This document shows, piece after piece, positions 18,418 through 25,604 of a DNA stretch of 64,000 nt. The DNA is from Alteromonas sp. 1_MG-2023 (GTDB lineage Bacteria > Pseudomonadota > Gammaproteobacteria > Enterobacterales > Alteromonadaceae): positions 62,001-126,000 of the forward strand of contig NZ_JAUOQH010000003.1 of the NCBI RefSeq assembly GCF_030547075.1, given 5' to 3'. The notes beneath the pieces were generated by a model. The model made no database searches, had not been told where the DNA came from, and saw only the letters and a program-made list of their open reading frames with translations. Numbering within the stretch: position 1 is the stretch's first letter; each line of letters opens with the position of its first letter. The translations under genes were made by a program, and so were the position numbers.

Positions 18418-19320
18418 ATGCATGGAAAGATAGACCTTAATTTGTTTTTCGTACTTAAAGCCGTGTATGAAGAAGAGAGTATTACTGCGGCCGCTAAAGC
18501 TTTGCATTTAACGCAACCGGCCGTGAGTCATGCAATGTCACGTTTACGAGAAAAATTTGATGACGAACTATTCGTGCGCCATAGCCGGCGGATGGTACCA
18601 ACCCCGTTATGCCAATCTATCATTCAACCGGTAAAAGAAGCCCTCTCGCACTTAGAGTCTACGCTGTCAGATCCTATCGACTTTGATATCAGCCGCTATA
18701 AAAGAGAAATAAGGTTAGGGTTAAGAGACATTCTTGAGTCCACCTTTCTACCCACACTTATTCCCGAGCTTTTGCAAAATGCAGCAAATATTACCGTAAC
18801 TAGCAGGCGGGTTACCCGCCCTGAACTTGAAACCGCCCTTGCCAATAAAGAACTGGATATTGTTATCGATGCATTGGTGCCTACAGGCCCTGATATTCGT
18901 TCAACACTGGTATGCGACGAGCATTTCGTGCTTATCTGTTCGAAAGAACACCCCATTTTAAAAGATAAAACGCTAGCCAATTATGTAGCAGCATCTCACG
19001 TTCTGGTTACTTTGAAAGACTCTCGATTAGATACGGTAGATTTGGCGCTGGCAAAACAAAACGCCACGCGACAATTTGCCCTTCAGTGCGAACATTACTT
19101 CGCTGCCGCAAGTGTAGTCAGTAAATCAGATTTATTACTTACCGTACCAAGTCGTTATGCACAGCAGGTTACTAGCAACCTGCCAGTTGCCGTTACCACA
19201 CTGCCTTTTGATGTGCCACTTATGCCTATTCACATGTATTGGCACAAGCAAGCTGATGAGGATTTAGTGAATAAGTGGATGCGAGAGAAGTTACTGGCGT
19301 TAGCCGATGAGCTTTTATAA
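18418..19320 (+). CDS. LysR-family transcriptional regulator
   Basis: A 300-residue LysR protein. The N-terminal winged helix-turn-helix covers residues about 6-65 (LNLFFVLKAVYEEESITAAAKALHLTQPAVSHAMSRLREKFDDELFVRHSRRMVPTP region; key motif TQPAVSHAMSRLR), and the effector-binding domain follows. It is of the NodD/LeuO-like subgroup with LFVRHSRRMVPT. Divergent from the BASS-SDR-APH-SDR operon, which is its most likely target. The intergenic region 18190-18417 is AT-rich and should hold the operator, but I cannot assign a T-N11-A box with confidence. Confidence 0.92.
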   Translation: MHGKIDLNLFFVLKAVYEEESITAAAKALHLTQPAVSHAMSRLREKFDDELFVRHSRRMVPTPLCQSIIQPVKEALSHLESTLSDPIDFDISRYKREIRLGLRDILESTFLPTLIPELLQNAANITVTSRRVTRPELETALANKELDIVIDALVPTGPDIRSTLVCDEHFVLICSKEHPILKDKTLANYVAASHVLVTLKDSRLDTVDLALAKQNATRQFALQCEHYFAAASVVSKSDLLLTVPSRYAQQVTSNLPVAVTTLPFDVPLMPIHMYWHKQADEDLVNKWMREKLLALADELL

Positions 19321-19357
19321 GAGCGAGGGTCTCGTAGAAAAGCTAGCTGTAACACTA

Positions 19358-19402
19358 TCGTCAAACAAGCGTCACTATTTTGTCAATTAACCTGCATATA
19401 GT
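19358..19402 (+). promoter_or_regulatory. predicted PhoB box and promoter of plcP-like gene
   Basis: Three 7-nt half-sites at exact 11-nt period: TCGTCAA (19358-19364), GCGTCAC (19369-19375) and TTGTCAA (19380-19386), separated by A/T-rich 4-nt linkers. The consensus PhoB half-site is CTGTCAT. The -10 hexamer TATAGT (19397-19402) starts 10 nt after the last half-site, the normal geometry in which PhoB replaces a -35. No -35 hexamer is otherwise evident. Confidence 0.75.
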
Positions 19403-19435
19403 GGCGTTCCAAGGCAATCGCTTTGGGACCTTGCT

Positions 19436-20236
19436 ATGAAAAAAACACATTACCGCACACTTTGGCTTTCTGACATTCATCTTGGCAATCGTGATTGCAA
19501 AGCTGAATACCTACTTTCGTTTTTAAACAGCGTCACTGTCGACACCCTATATTTGGTTGGTGACATTGTCGATATGTGGCAAATGACAAAACAGTTTCGT
19601 TGGCCACAAGCGCACAATCAAGTTATGCATAAGCTAATGGCCATGAGCCAAGATGGCACTCGCGTTGTTTACCTCCCAGGTAATCACGACGAACCCATTC
19701 AGTCATACTCAGGCATGGCTTTTGGTGATATCGAAATTGAACGTCAACTTGTGCATACCACTGCTCAAGGCAAACGTTACCTTGTGTTACATGGCGATCA
19801 ATTTGATGGCGATGTCACTATGGGTAAATTCCATGCGTGGATTGGTGATAAAGGTTACGACCTACTGCTGTTTTTAAATCGTGAGTTCAATCGTTTTCGT
19901 AGTTGGCGTAAACGTGAGTACTGGTCACTTGCAGGTTACATTAAAAAGCACATCAAAGGCGCTAATGAAGCAATTGCTCGCTACCGAGAGGCTTGTTGTT
20001 CTCGTGCCGCAGAAATGGGGCTTGATGGCGTAATTTGCGGTCATATTCATCACCCTGAAAGCACAATGGAAAATGGCATCCACTACATTAACGACGGTGA
20101 TTGGATGGAAAACTGTACTGCGTTGGGTGAAGACGAAAATGGAAACCTATCCCTGATTTATTCCCTTGAGACCATGAACAACGCAGATAACGTTACCCCA
20201 TTGAAAGTGAAAAATTCACCATCAAAAGCAGCATAA
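19436..20236 (+). CDS. plcP: PlcP-type metallophosphoesterase (phospholipase C, lipid remodelling)
   Basis: A 266-residue calcineurin-like phosphoesterase often auto-annotated as UDP-2,3-diacylglucosamine diphosphatase. Metal ligands are visible: D13 and H15 (LSDIHLG), D43 (GDIVD), N83-H84-D85 (PGNHDEP), H119-x-D (LHGDQFD) and GHIHHPE near residue 203. The segments NGIHYINDGDWMENCTAL and REYWSLAGYIKK match the PlcP group as I remember it, not LpxH, which is shorter. PlcP (SMc00171 of Sinorhizobium) removes phospho-head groups from phosphatidylglycerol and -ethanolamine under phosphate limitation. The Pho box in front, and an OlsF-like gene with its own Pho box behind, support this over LpxH. 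GGGA lies 8 nt before the ATG. Confidence 0.78.
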   Translation: MKKTHYRTLWLSDIHLGNRDCKAEYLLSFLNSVTVDTLYLVGDIVDMWQMTKQFRWPQAHNQVMHKLMAMSQDGTRVVYLPGNHDEPIQSYSGMAFGDIEIERQLVHTTAQGKRYLVLHGDQFDGDVTMGKFHAWIGDKGYDLLLFLNREFNRFRSWRKREYWSLAGYIKKHIKGANEAIARYREACCSRAAEMGLDGVICGHIHHPESTMENGIHYINDGDWMENCTALGEDENGNLSLIYSLETMNNADNVTPLKVKNSPSKAA

Positions 20237-20249
20237 GCATAGCACTTAA

Positions 20250-20280
20250 ACCCGCGTTTAATAATGCACGGAACGCGGGT
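20250..20280 (+). terminator. hairpin after plcP-like gene (possible weak terminator)
   Basis: A 9-bp perfect GC-rich inverted repeat (arms 20250-20258 and 20272-20280) 14 nt after the stop codon. There is no T tract, so it may act as an RNA-stabilising end or Rho-assisted site. It separates the plcP transcript from the second Pho promoter. Confidence 0.5.
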
Positions 20281-20287
20281 CTCTCCA

Positions 20288-20343
20288 TTGTCAGATAACT
20301 GACATCAAACTGTGTGAAAAACGTCACATTCCCCTGCTATTGT
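20288..20343 (+). promoter_or_regulatory. predicted PhoB box and promoter of olsF-like gene
   Basis: Four half-sites at 11-nt period: TTGTCAG (20288-20294), CTGACAT (20299-20305), CTGTGTG (20310-20316) and ACGTCAC (20321-20327). The -10 TATTGT (20338-20343) begins 10 nt after the last half-site and carries a TGC extension. The geometry is the same as at the plcP promoter. Confidence 0.72.
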
Positions 20344-20364
20344 TCGCAAAAACCGAGAAAGACT

Positions 20365-22101
20365 ATGTTTACCGTTGATGAAGTACTAAATAAACACTAT
20401 CCCCAAGTGGCTAACAACCCCTTATTGTTTAGGTCTTTATCGTTTGTGCTGCGCCACCTTTTGCATGAACGAGAAATAATAGAGTTCGGCGAAACCTACC
20501 CCCACTATGAAGATATCGACTTTGTAGAGCAGGTGCTTGAATACTTCAATATTAGCTACTCTACCCGCGACGTAGAGAAAGAGCGTATTCCATCACAAGG
20601 GCGCGTGGTGATTATTGCCAATCACCCTATCGGCTCACTAGACGCCCTTGCGTTAATCAAGCTGGTGAGTGAAGTTCGTCACGATTTAAAAGTAGTCGCG
20701 AACCAAATGCTCATGGCCATTGAGCCTTTGCACGATATGTTACTGCCAGTCAATAATATGCAAGGCGGTACGCCGAAGCAGCATTTAAATGCTATACAAG
20801 ACCACTTGCGTTCAGACGGCGCCATTTTAATCTTTCCCGCAGGGGAAGTGTCACGACTACGACCTCAAGGTGTAAGAGATACGCTTTGGCATTCCGGTTT
20901 TTTGCGCATCGCCCGACAAGCCAAATCCCCTATTCTTCCGGTTTATATTGATGCCAAAAATAGCCCGCTGTTTTATGGGGTGTCTATGGTATACAAACCC
21001 TTAGCCACTGCGCTGCTGGTAAAAGAAATGTTTAAGCAACGCAAGAAACACCTTCCTATGCGAATAGGTGAGCTTATTCCCTTTGAATCTTACCAACAAA
21101 CCAGCATAGCGCTTAAAGATCAGGTGAAACTATTTAAGCGCCACTTATATCGAATTGGCAGCAACAAGAAAGGTATTTTCGACACCCAAGCCCCTGTGGC
21201 CATGCCGGAAGACAGAAAAGAGCTATCCCGTGCAATGAAGCAATGTGAACACTTAGGCCACACCAGTGATGGTCAGTCGATATATTTATACCAACATAAA
21301 AATTGCTCGCCGATTATGCGTGAAATTGGTCGCTTGAGAGAAATTGCGTTTCGGGCAGTGGGCGAAGGCACGAATAAACGCCGAGACATAGACCAATACG
21401 ACACCCACTATTATCATTTGATTTTGTGGGATGAGAGTAATTTAGAAATTGTAGGCGCTTATCGATTTGGTGATGCGGAAATACTGAGTCAACAAGACCA
21501 CCCTACGGGGTTATATTCAGCCACCTTGTTCGATTATGGTACCGATGACAGTAACGCCGTCATGTTTGGTGCTGGATTGGAGCTGGGTAGAAGTTTTGTG
21601 CAACCCTGCTATTGGGGTAAACGCAGCCTAGATTATCTATGGGTGGGCATTGGTGCTTTTTTAAATCGTTACCCGAAGTACCGATATATGTTTGGGGCAG
21701 TATCATTAAGCAACGCTTATCCTCAGCCAGCTAAAGATTTGATAGTACAGTTTTACTCCATTTACTTCCCGGCCAAATTTGGCCAAGCTAAGTCGAAACG
21801 CTCTTATCAAATGTCACAAGACGCCTTGTATACTTTTACCGGTAAAGACTATAAATCTGAGTTTACCCAGTTAAAGCATTTACTCGCTAATATGGGGGTT
21901 AATGTCCCAACTTTATACAAACAATACAGTGAACTATCGAAGACTGGTGGAGTGGCCTTCCTCGATTTTAATGTAGATCCCGATTTTAACGACTGCATAG
22001 ATGGCTTGGTAGTGGTCGATTTAGAAGCGCTAACGCCAAAGAAAAAGGAGCGTTATTTAGGGGCAACCCAATTAAAGCCTGAACTAAAGAAGTCGGCGTA
22101 A
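20365..22101 (+). CDS. olsF: OlsF-type bifunctional acyltransferase (ornithine lipid synthase candidate)
   Basis: 578 residues from the ATG at 20365 (GAGAAAG upstream). An in-frame GTG at 20314 lies inside the Pho box and cannot be the start of a transcript from that promoter. The N-terminal half is a PlsC-type O-acyltransferase: NHPIGSLD near residue 87 (one residue wider than HX4D) and IFPAGEVSRLRPQG near residue 155. The C-terminal half is an OlsB/GNAT-type N-acyltransferase with GRLREIAFRAVGEG near residue 330 and IVGAYRFGD. In OlsF the C-terminal domain acylates ornithine and the N-terminal domain adds the second fatty acid, giving a phosphorus-free membrane lipid. The pairing with plcP and a Pho box fits. 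Acceptor specificity (ornithine, glycine or other) cannot be read from sequence. Confidence 0.75.
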   Translation: MFTVDEVLNKHYPQVANNPLLFRSLSFVLRHLLHEREIIEFGETYPHYEDIDFVEQVLEYFNISYSTRDVEKERIPSQGRVVIIANHPIGSLDALALIKLVSEVRHDLKVVANQMLMAIEPLHDMLLPVNNMQGGTPKQHLNAIQDHLRSDGAILIFPAGEVSRLRPQGVRDTLWHSGFLRIARQAKSPILPVYIDAKNSPLFYGVSMVYKPLATALLVKEMFKQRKKHLPMRIGELIPFESYQQTSIALKDQVKLFKRHLYRIGSNKKGIFDTQAPVAMPEDRKELSRAMKQCEHLGHTSDGQSIYLYQHKNCSPIMREIGRLREIAFRAVGEGTNKRRDIDQYDTHYYHLILWDESNLEIVGAYRFGDAEILSQQDHPTGLYSATLFDYGTDDSNAVMFGAGLELGRSFVQPCYWGKRSLDYLWVGIGAFLNRYPKYRYMFGAVSLSNAYPQPAKDLIVQFYSIYFPAKFGQAKSKRSYQMSQDALYTFTGKDYKSEFTQLKHLLANMGVNVPTLYKQYSELSKTGGVAFLDFNVDPDFNDCIDGLVVVDLEALTPKKKERYLGATQLKPELKKSA

Positions 22102-22470
22102 ATTTAAAGGTTTAATGGAATATCGACGCCATTTACGCCGCCATAGTACTGGCTAGCAATTTAACTAGGCTGTCGCGGTTAAATTGCCATGCGTAGCGCA
22201 CATTAAACTCAATACGCGCACTCCCTCATACCAAATTGTTAGTAAAAGCGCCGATATCTATGCGCCCCGAGCATTTAAATAACCCACAGGCTAAACTGTA
22301 TTCCCTTTCTAGACTCTACTCATATATAGTTAGAGTCATAGGTTATTGTTAAACTTATCATCATGCAGTGGGCTCATGCAGTGGAATTAACTTACTACTA
22401 AAAGCTACTGCACTACACATAATGTAACATAGTGTAATGCCCCTTTACCGATACAACGCGAGGTCGAGTT
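22102..22470. other. 369-bp non-coding region between olsF-like gene and small membrane protein gene
   Basis: No ORF. It holds a 10-bp perfect inverted repeat (22156-22165 / 22178-22187, 12-nt loop) with no T tract, two copies of TCATGCAGTGG 13 nt apart (22361-22371, 22374-22384), and two abutting 10-mers CATAATGTAA / CATAGTGTAA (22418-22437) one helical turn apart, 34 nt before the small gene's start. The last pair could be an operator. Confidence 0.5.
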
Positions 22471-22641
22471 TTGCTAAAGATTATTGTACTAATACCACTT
22501 ATCTTGTCGTTATTGTGGTTTGGCTACTTAAGGCTGAATAGCTATTCCCTAGCGCAGGGTAAGCAAGGTTTTACTTACATACTGGTATTGTCGAGTGTTA
22601 TTGCGGCTTTTTACGCTCTCATGCTTTTTCTCACGCATTAG
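22471..22641 (+). CDS. small two-helix membrane protein, 56 residues
   Basis: Begins MLKIIVLIPLILSLLWFGYL and ends IAAFYALMLFLTH. The TTG start at 22471 has GAGG 7 nt upstream, and a strong terminator follows the TAG by 31 nt, so the frame sits in a complete expression unit. Two hydrophobic segments (residues about 3-20 and 36-54) flank a short polar loop (RLNSYSLAQGKQG), giving a hairpin-like inner-membrane protein. No family recognised. It is not linked by overlap to either neighbour: olsF-like ends 370 nt before and ppiD is on the other strand. Confidence 0.65.
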   Translation: MLKIIVLIPLILSLLWFGYLRLNSYSLAQGKQGFTYILVLSSVIAAFYALMLFLTH

Positions 22642-22672
22642 TACTTTTACTTATTAAAGACAAACGCCCACA

Positions 22673-22730
22673 AAAAAAGCCAGTGTTGGCGAGGCGATAA
22701 CAACATCGCTTGTTCAACACTGGCTTTTTT
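22673..22730. terminator. bidirectional terminator between small membrane protein gene and ppiD
   Basis: A 16-bp perfect stem (22673-22688 / 22715-22730) with A tract on one side and T tract on the other, plus some pairing potential in the 26-nt loop. It serves the plus-strand small gene and, on the other strand, ppiD. Confidence 0.85.
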
Positions 22731-22848
22731 GCGTATTTTTGGCTTACCGTTAAGAATAAATAAAACGAGCGCTAGGACTAAAACATAATAGTTTTACGTT
22801 TCAGCCCGCTTATATTCTCGCCAGCCCTAAACAGTAAGCCCAGTAATA

Positions 22849-24741
22849 CTAAAGGCTTTCAGACACCGTCACATCGGCATCAGCACGTAACGCTTCAATG
22901 AACTGTTGGTAAACACGTTGACCTTGCATTTGTGCTAAACGAGGCTTCAGACTTTCTGACATCTCAGCACTTAGCGCAGGCGCACTGTTCACTTTTACTA
23001 GCTCAACAATGGCCACGTCGCCATTAACGGTTGCTACCACATCTACGCGCTCTTCAGCTTCGCTAGATAAGGTAAACAATTTATCTACGATACTGCGATT
23101 AAGCGTACTACCACTTCTAGCAACTGCATCAGCAGTTTCCCAGCTTAGCGATTTTTCCGCTAATGTTGACTCTACACTTTCGCCTTGTTTCAGTGAATCA
23201 ACAACACCCGCAGCCCAGCTTTCAGCTGCTTCTTGCGATTTTTGCGCTTTAACAGTCGCTACAATACCTTCACGAACTTCGTCTAACGCTTGCGTACGCT
23301 GTGGTAAATGTTCTACAACACGCACAACCACAACGGTTTCATCATCTAATTCGATAATGTCACTGTTTACGCCTTCATCAATAAGTTCTGAAGAAAACGC
23401 CACGTCAGTCAGTGCTGGTGAACTTAGATCAACAGGTACCGTATTGCGGCTAAACAAGCCCGTTTCTTGAACTGACAAATCAACCGCGTTGGCCACATCT
23501 TCTAATGTATCAGGCACTTCAAATGCAATTTCAGCCATGATGTTTTGCAACTCGAAGAATTCTTCTAATGCTTTGTCAGTTAGCAATGTCTCGCGAATCT
23601 CTGGTTCTACGTCTTCAAATGCTTGAACTTGCGCTTCTTTAAGTTCAGTCAGTTTAATGATGTGAAAACCGAACTCGGTTTCAACCACGTCTGTATAGTC
23701 GCCTACGTTTGCTAAGCTAAACACTGCTTCATCAAAGGCATCATCCATCATTCCTGGTGTGATAAAGTCTAAATCACCACCATTTTCAGCTGAAAAAGTG
23801 TCATCTGAACTACTTTCAGCTAACTCAGCAAAATCAGCACCGTCGTTCAGTTGGTCTAATAGCGCTTGAGTTTTCGCTTTTGCTGCATCAGCGTCATCGC
23901 CCGCTTCAATAAGAATATGCGATACTCGACGCTCTTCTTCTTTGCCATAACCGCTAAGGTTATTGTCGTAATAGGCGCGCACAGCGTCGTCATCAACACT
24001 TACGCGGCTTTTAACGTCATCTACCGTTAGCGATACATAGGCAAGCTTAATTTGCTCTTCAGTATCGAATGCAGCGATGTTGGCGTTATAGTACTCAGCA
24101 ATGTCATCCTCTGTTAGTTCTACCGAATCAGCAAAAGAATCAGAATCGATCATGACGTATTTAGCATCACGGGTTTGAAGTTGAAGTGCATTGGCACGCT
24201 CAGCTTCACCTGGTAGCGCGAACTCTGAATTCGTTAACGCTGCAGCCAATTGGTTCTGCGTCATTTGAATACGTAGATAGTCACGGAAGTCAGCAACCTG
24301 AAAACCGTTTTGACGCAAAATGGTTTGGAAGCGGTCGTTGTCGAACTGACCACCGAACTGGAACTCTGGCATTTGTACGATAGTTTCACGAATTTGCGCA
24401 TCGCTAACACGCAAGCCCATTTCCTGTGCCTGTTGCTGAATGAGTTTCTCAGCAATCAATCTATCTAACACGTTGCGACGAAAGTCACTTAAATACTGTT
24501 CACTTGAAAACAACTGGGCAATGCTATCGCCAAATTGTGATTCCATCTGTGCCCGTTGGTTCTGATAACCGCGTTCTAATTCCTGAGCAGAAATTTCTTC
24601 GCCGTTAACTGTTGCTACTGCCGTAGTACCTGAAGACGTCAGGTAACTTCCTACACCAGCAAACACGAAACTCAATACGATAAGGGCAATAATCGCCATT
24701 GCCCAAGGGCCTTGAGAACCTTCTCTGATTCTTTCTAGCAT
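22849..24741 (-). CDS. ppiD: periplasmic folding chaperone PpiD
   Basis: A 630-residue SurA_N/parvulin-type protein. One N-terminal membrane anchor (WAMAIIALIVLSFVFAGVGSYL, residues 13-34) leaves the rest in the periplasm. The SurA-like chaperone domain spans about residues 40-190, and one parvulin rotamase domain starts at REVSHILIEAG-like EERRVSHILIEAGDD (about residues 265-360) and contains ELAESSSDDTFSAENGGDLDF. It assists newly secreted proteins at the Sec translocon. It follows hupB in the conserved tig-clpP-clpX-lon-hupB-ppiD order, with a 287-nt gap carrying the hupB terminator. The protein is very acidic overall, as is common in marine bacteria. Confidence 0.95.
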   Translation of the reverse strand: MLERIREGSQGPWAMAIIALIVLSFVFAGVGSYLTSSGTTAVATVNGEEISAQELERGYQNQRAQMESQFGDSIAQLFSSEQYLSDFRRNVLDRLIAEKLIQQQAQEMGLRVSDAQIRETIVQMPEFQFGGQFDNDRFQTILRQNGFQVADFRDYLRIQMTQNQLAAALTNSEFALPGEAERANALQLQTRDAKYVMIDSDSFADSVELTEDDIAEYYNANIAAFDTEEQIKLAYVSLTVDDVKSRVSVDDDAVRAYYDNNLSGYGKEEERRVSHILIEAGDDADAAKAKTQALLDQLNDGADFAELAESSSDDTFSAENGGDLDFITPGMMDDAFDEAVFSLANVGDYTDVVETEFGFHIIKLTELKEAQVQAFEDVEPEIRETLLTDKALEEFFELQNIMAEIAFEVPDTLEDVANAVDLSVQETGLFSRNTVPVDLSSPALTDVAFSSELIDEGVNSDIIELDDETVVVVRVVEHLPQRTQALDEVREGIVATVKAQKSQEAAESWAAGVVDSLKQGESVESTLAEKSLSWETADAVARSGSTLNRSIVDKLFTLSSEAEERVDVVATVNGDVAIVELVKVNSAPALSAEMSESLKPRLAQMQGQRVYQQFIEALRADADVTVSESL

Positions 24742-24982
24742 GATTGTTCTTCAACTCCGTTGCTTACTACACTTGCCCGCCTAGCGTTGGACAATACCTA
24801 CACTAATTAACTCGGCAAAAAATAAGCGGTGATTATAACCTAATACCCGTGAAGATAAACGGCTTAACAAAAACTAATCCTTCTATTTTTCAAGTAATCT
24901 GTAGCGACGTGCACAATACGCAGTTGCGCTAAGTTCAAGATAGAGAAAATAGTGGGAAATGATAAATTCGGCGTTACAAATA

Positions 24983-25014
24983 AAAAAGGCGATGGCATAA
25001 GCCATCGCCTTTTT
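24983..25014 (-). terminator. intrinsic terminator of hupB
   Basis: A 14-bp perfect stem (24983-24996 / 25001-25014, loop ATAA) with GC core GGCGATGGC and a minus-strand T run, 14 nt after the hupB stop. Confidence 0.9.
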
Positions 25015-25028
25015 CTTGCAAGTTTTGC

Positions 25029-25301
25029 TTAGTTACAAGCGTCTTTCAGAGCTTTGCCAGCTTTGAAAGATGGAACTTTCGCTGCTGAAATCTGAATAGT
25101 CTCACCAGTTTGTGGGTTACGACCACTACGAGCAGAGCGCTCACGTACTGAGAAAGTACCGAAACCGACTAATGCCACTTGGTCACCGTCTTTAAGTGCA
25201 GCAGTTACTGAGTCAGTAAATGCATCTAGAGCGCGGCCGGCAGCTGCTTTTGAAATATCTGCGCCAGCAGCAATTTGGTCGATAAGTTGAGACTTGTTCA
25301 C
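25029..25301 (-). CDS. hupB: DNA-binding protein HU-beta
   Basis: A 90-residue HU/IHF-family protein, exact family length. [11 protein letters not shown] opens the dimerisation helices, [24 protein letters not shown] is the DNA-binding arm signature (GFGxFxxxxRxxRxGRNPxTG), and [14 protein letters not shown] closes it. Nucleoid architecture protein. Position right after lon marks it as the HupB (HU-beta) paralogue rather than HupA. It has its own promoter and terminator. Confidence 0.97.
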   Translation of the reverse strand: MNKSQLIDQIAAGADISKAAAGRALDAFTDSVTAALKDGDQVALVGFGTFSVRERSARSGRNPQTGETIQISAAKVPSFKAGKALKDACN

Positions 25302-25604
25302 TATTTTTATCCCCTTCGATTGTTATTATACTGTTTGTCCAAAACGATTTGATTGAACGTTATAGCAAGCTTGATTCTGAACATCAAGCATCTGTCACAA
25401 TTAATTAACTTTTATTGAATCGCTGCAATCCCTTTTGTGGCAAGGCTTCAAGCGAATACAAATTAAAGGTATCACAACTTCTGCGACAAGAAAGCCCTAT
25501 TTTGAAAAAAATCGGCGAATTGACGCGGGTATGCATACTTTTTAATCAATTATTACAAAATTAAGGCTGCAAGCCTTTAAAATTAAGACATGCAGCCAGC
25601 TTTT
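25302..25604 (-). promoter_or_regulatory. hupB upstream region with candidate promoter
   Basis: No gene in these 303 nt. On the minus strand TTGTCG (25484-25489), a 16-nt spacer and TTTAAT (25462-25467) form a plausible sigma-70 promoter with a leader of about 155 nt. The perfect 10-nt palindrome GTATGCATAC (25529-25538) lies upstream of it. The lon 3' hairpin occupies 25565-25597. Confidence 0.45.
25565..25597 (-). terminator. weak terminator-like hairpin after lon
   Basis: GGCTGCA / TGCAGCC stem with a 19-nt loop, followed on the minus strand by TTAATTTTG. Only modest U content. Confidence 0.45.

Noticed and set aside
19436..20236. LpxH (UDP-2,3-diacylglucosamine hydrolase of lipid A synthesis)
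   Set aside because: Longer than LpxH, lipid A genes are absent around it, and the Pho box and olsF-like neighbour favour PlcP. Not fully excluded without a tree.
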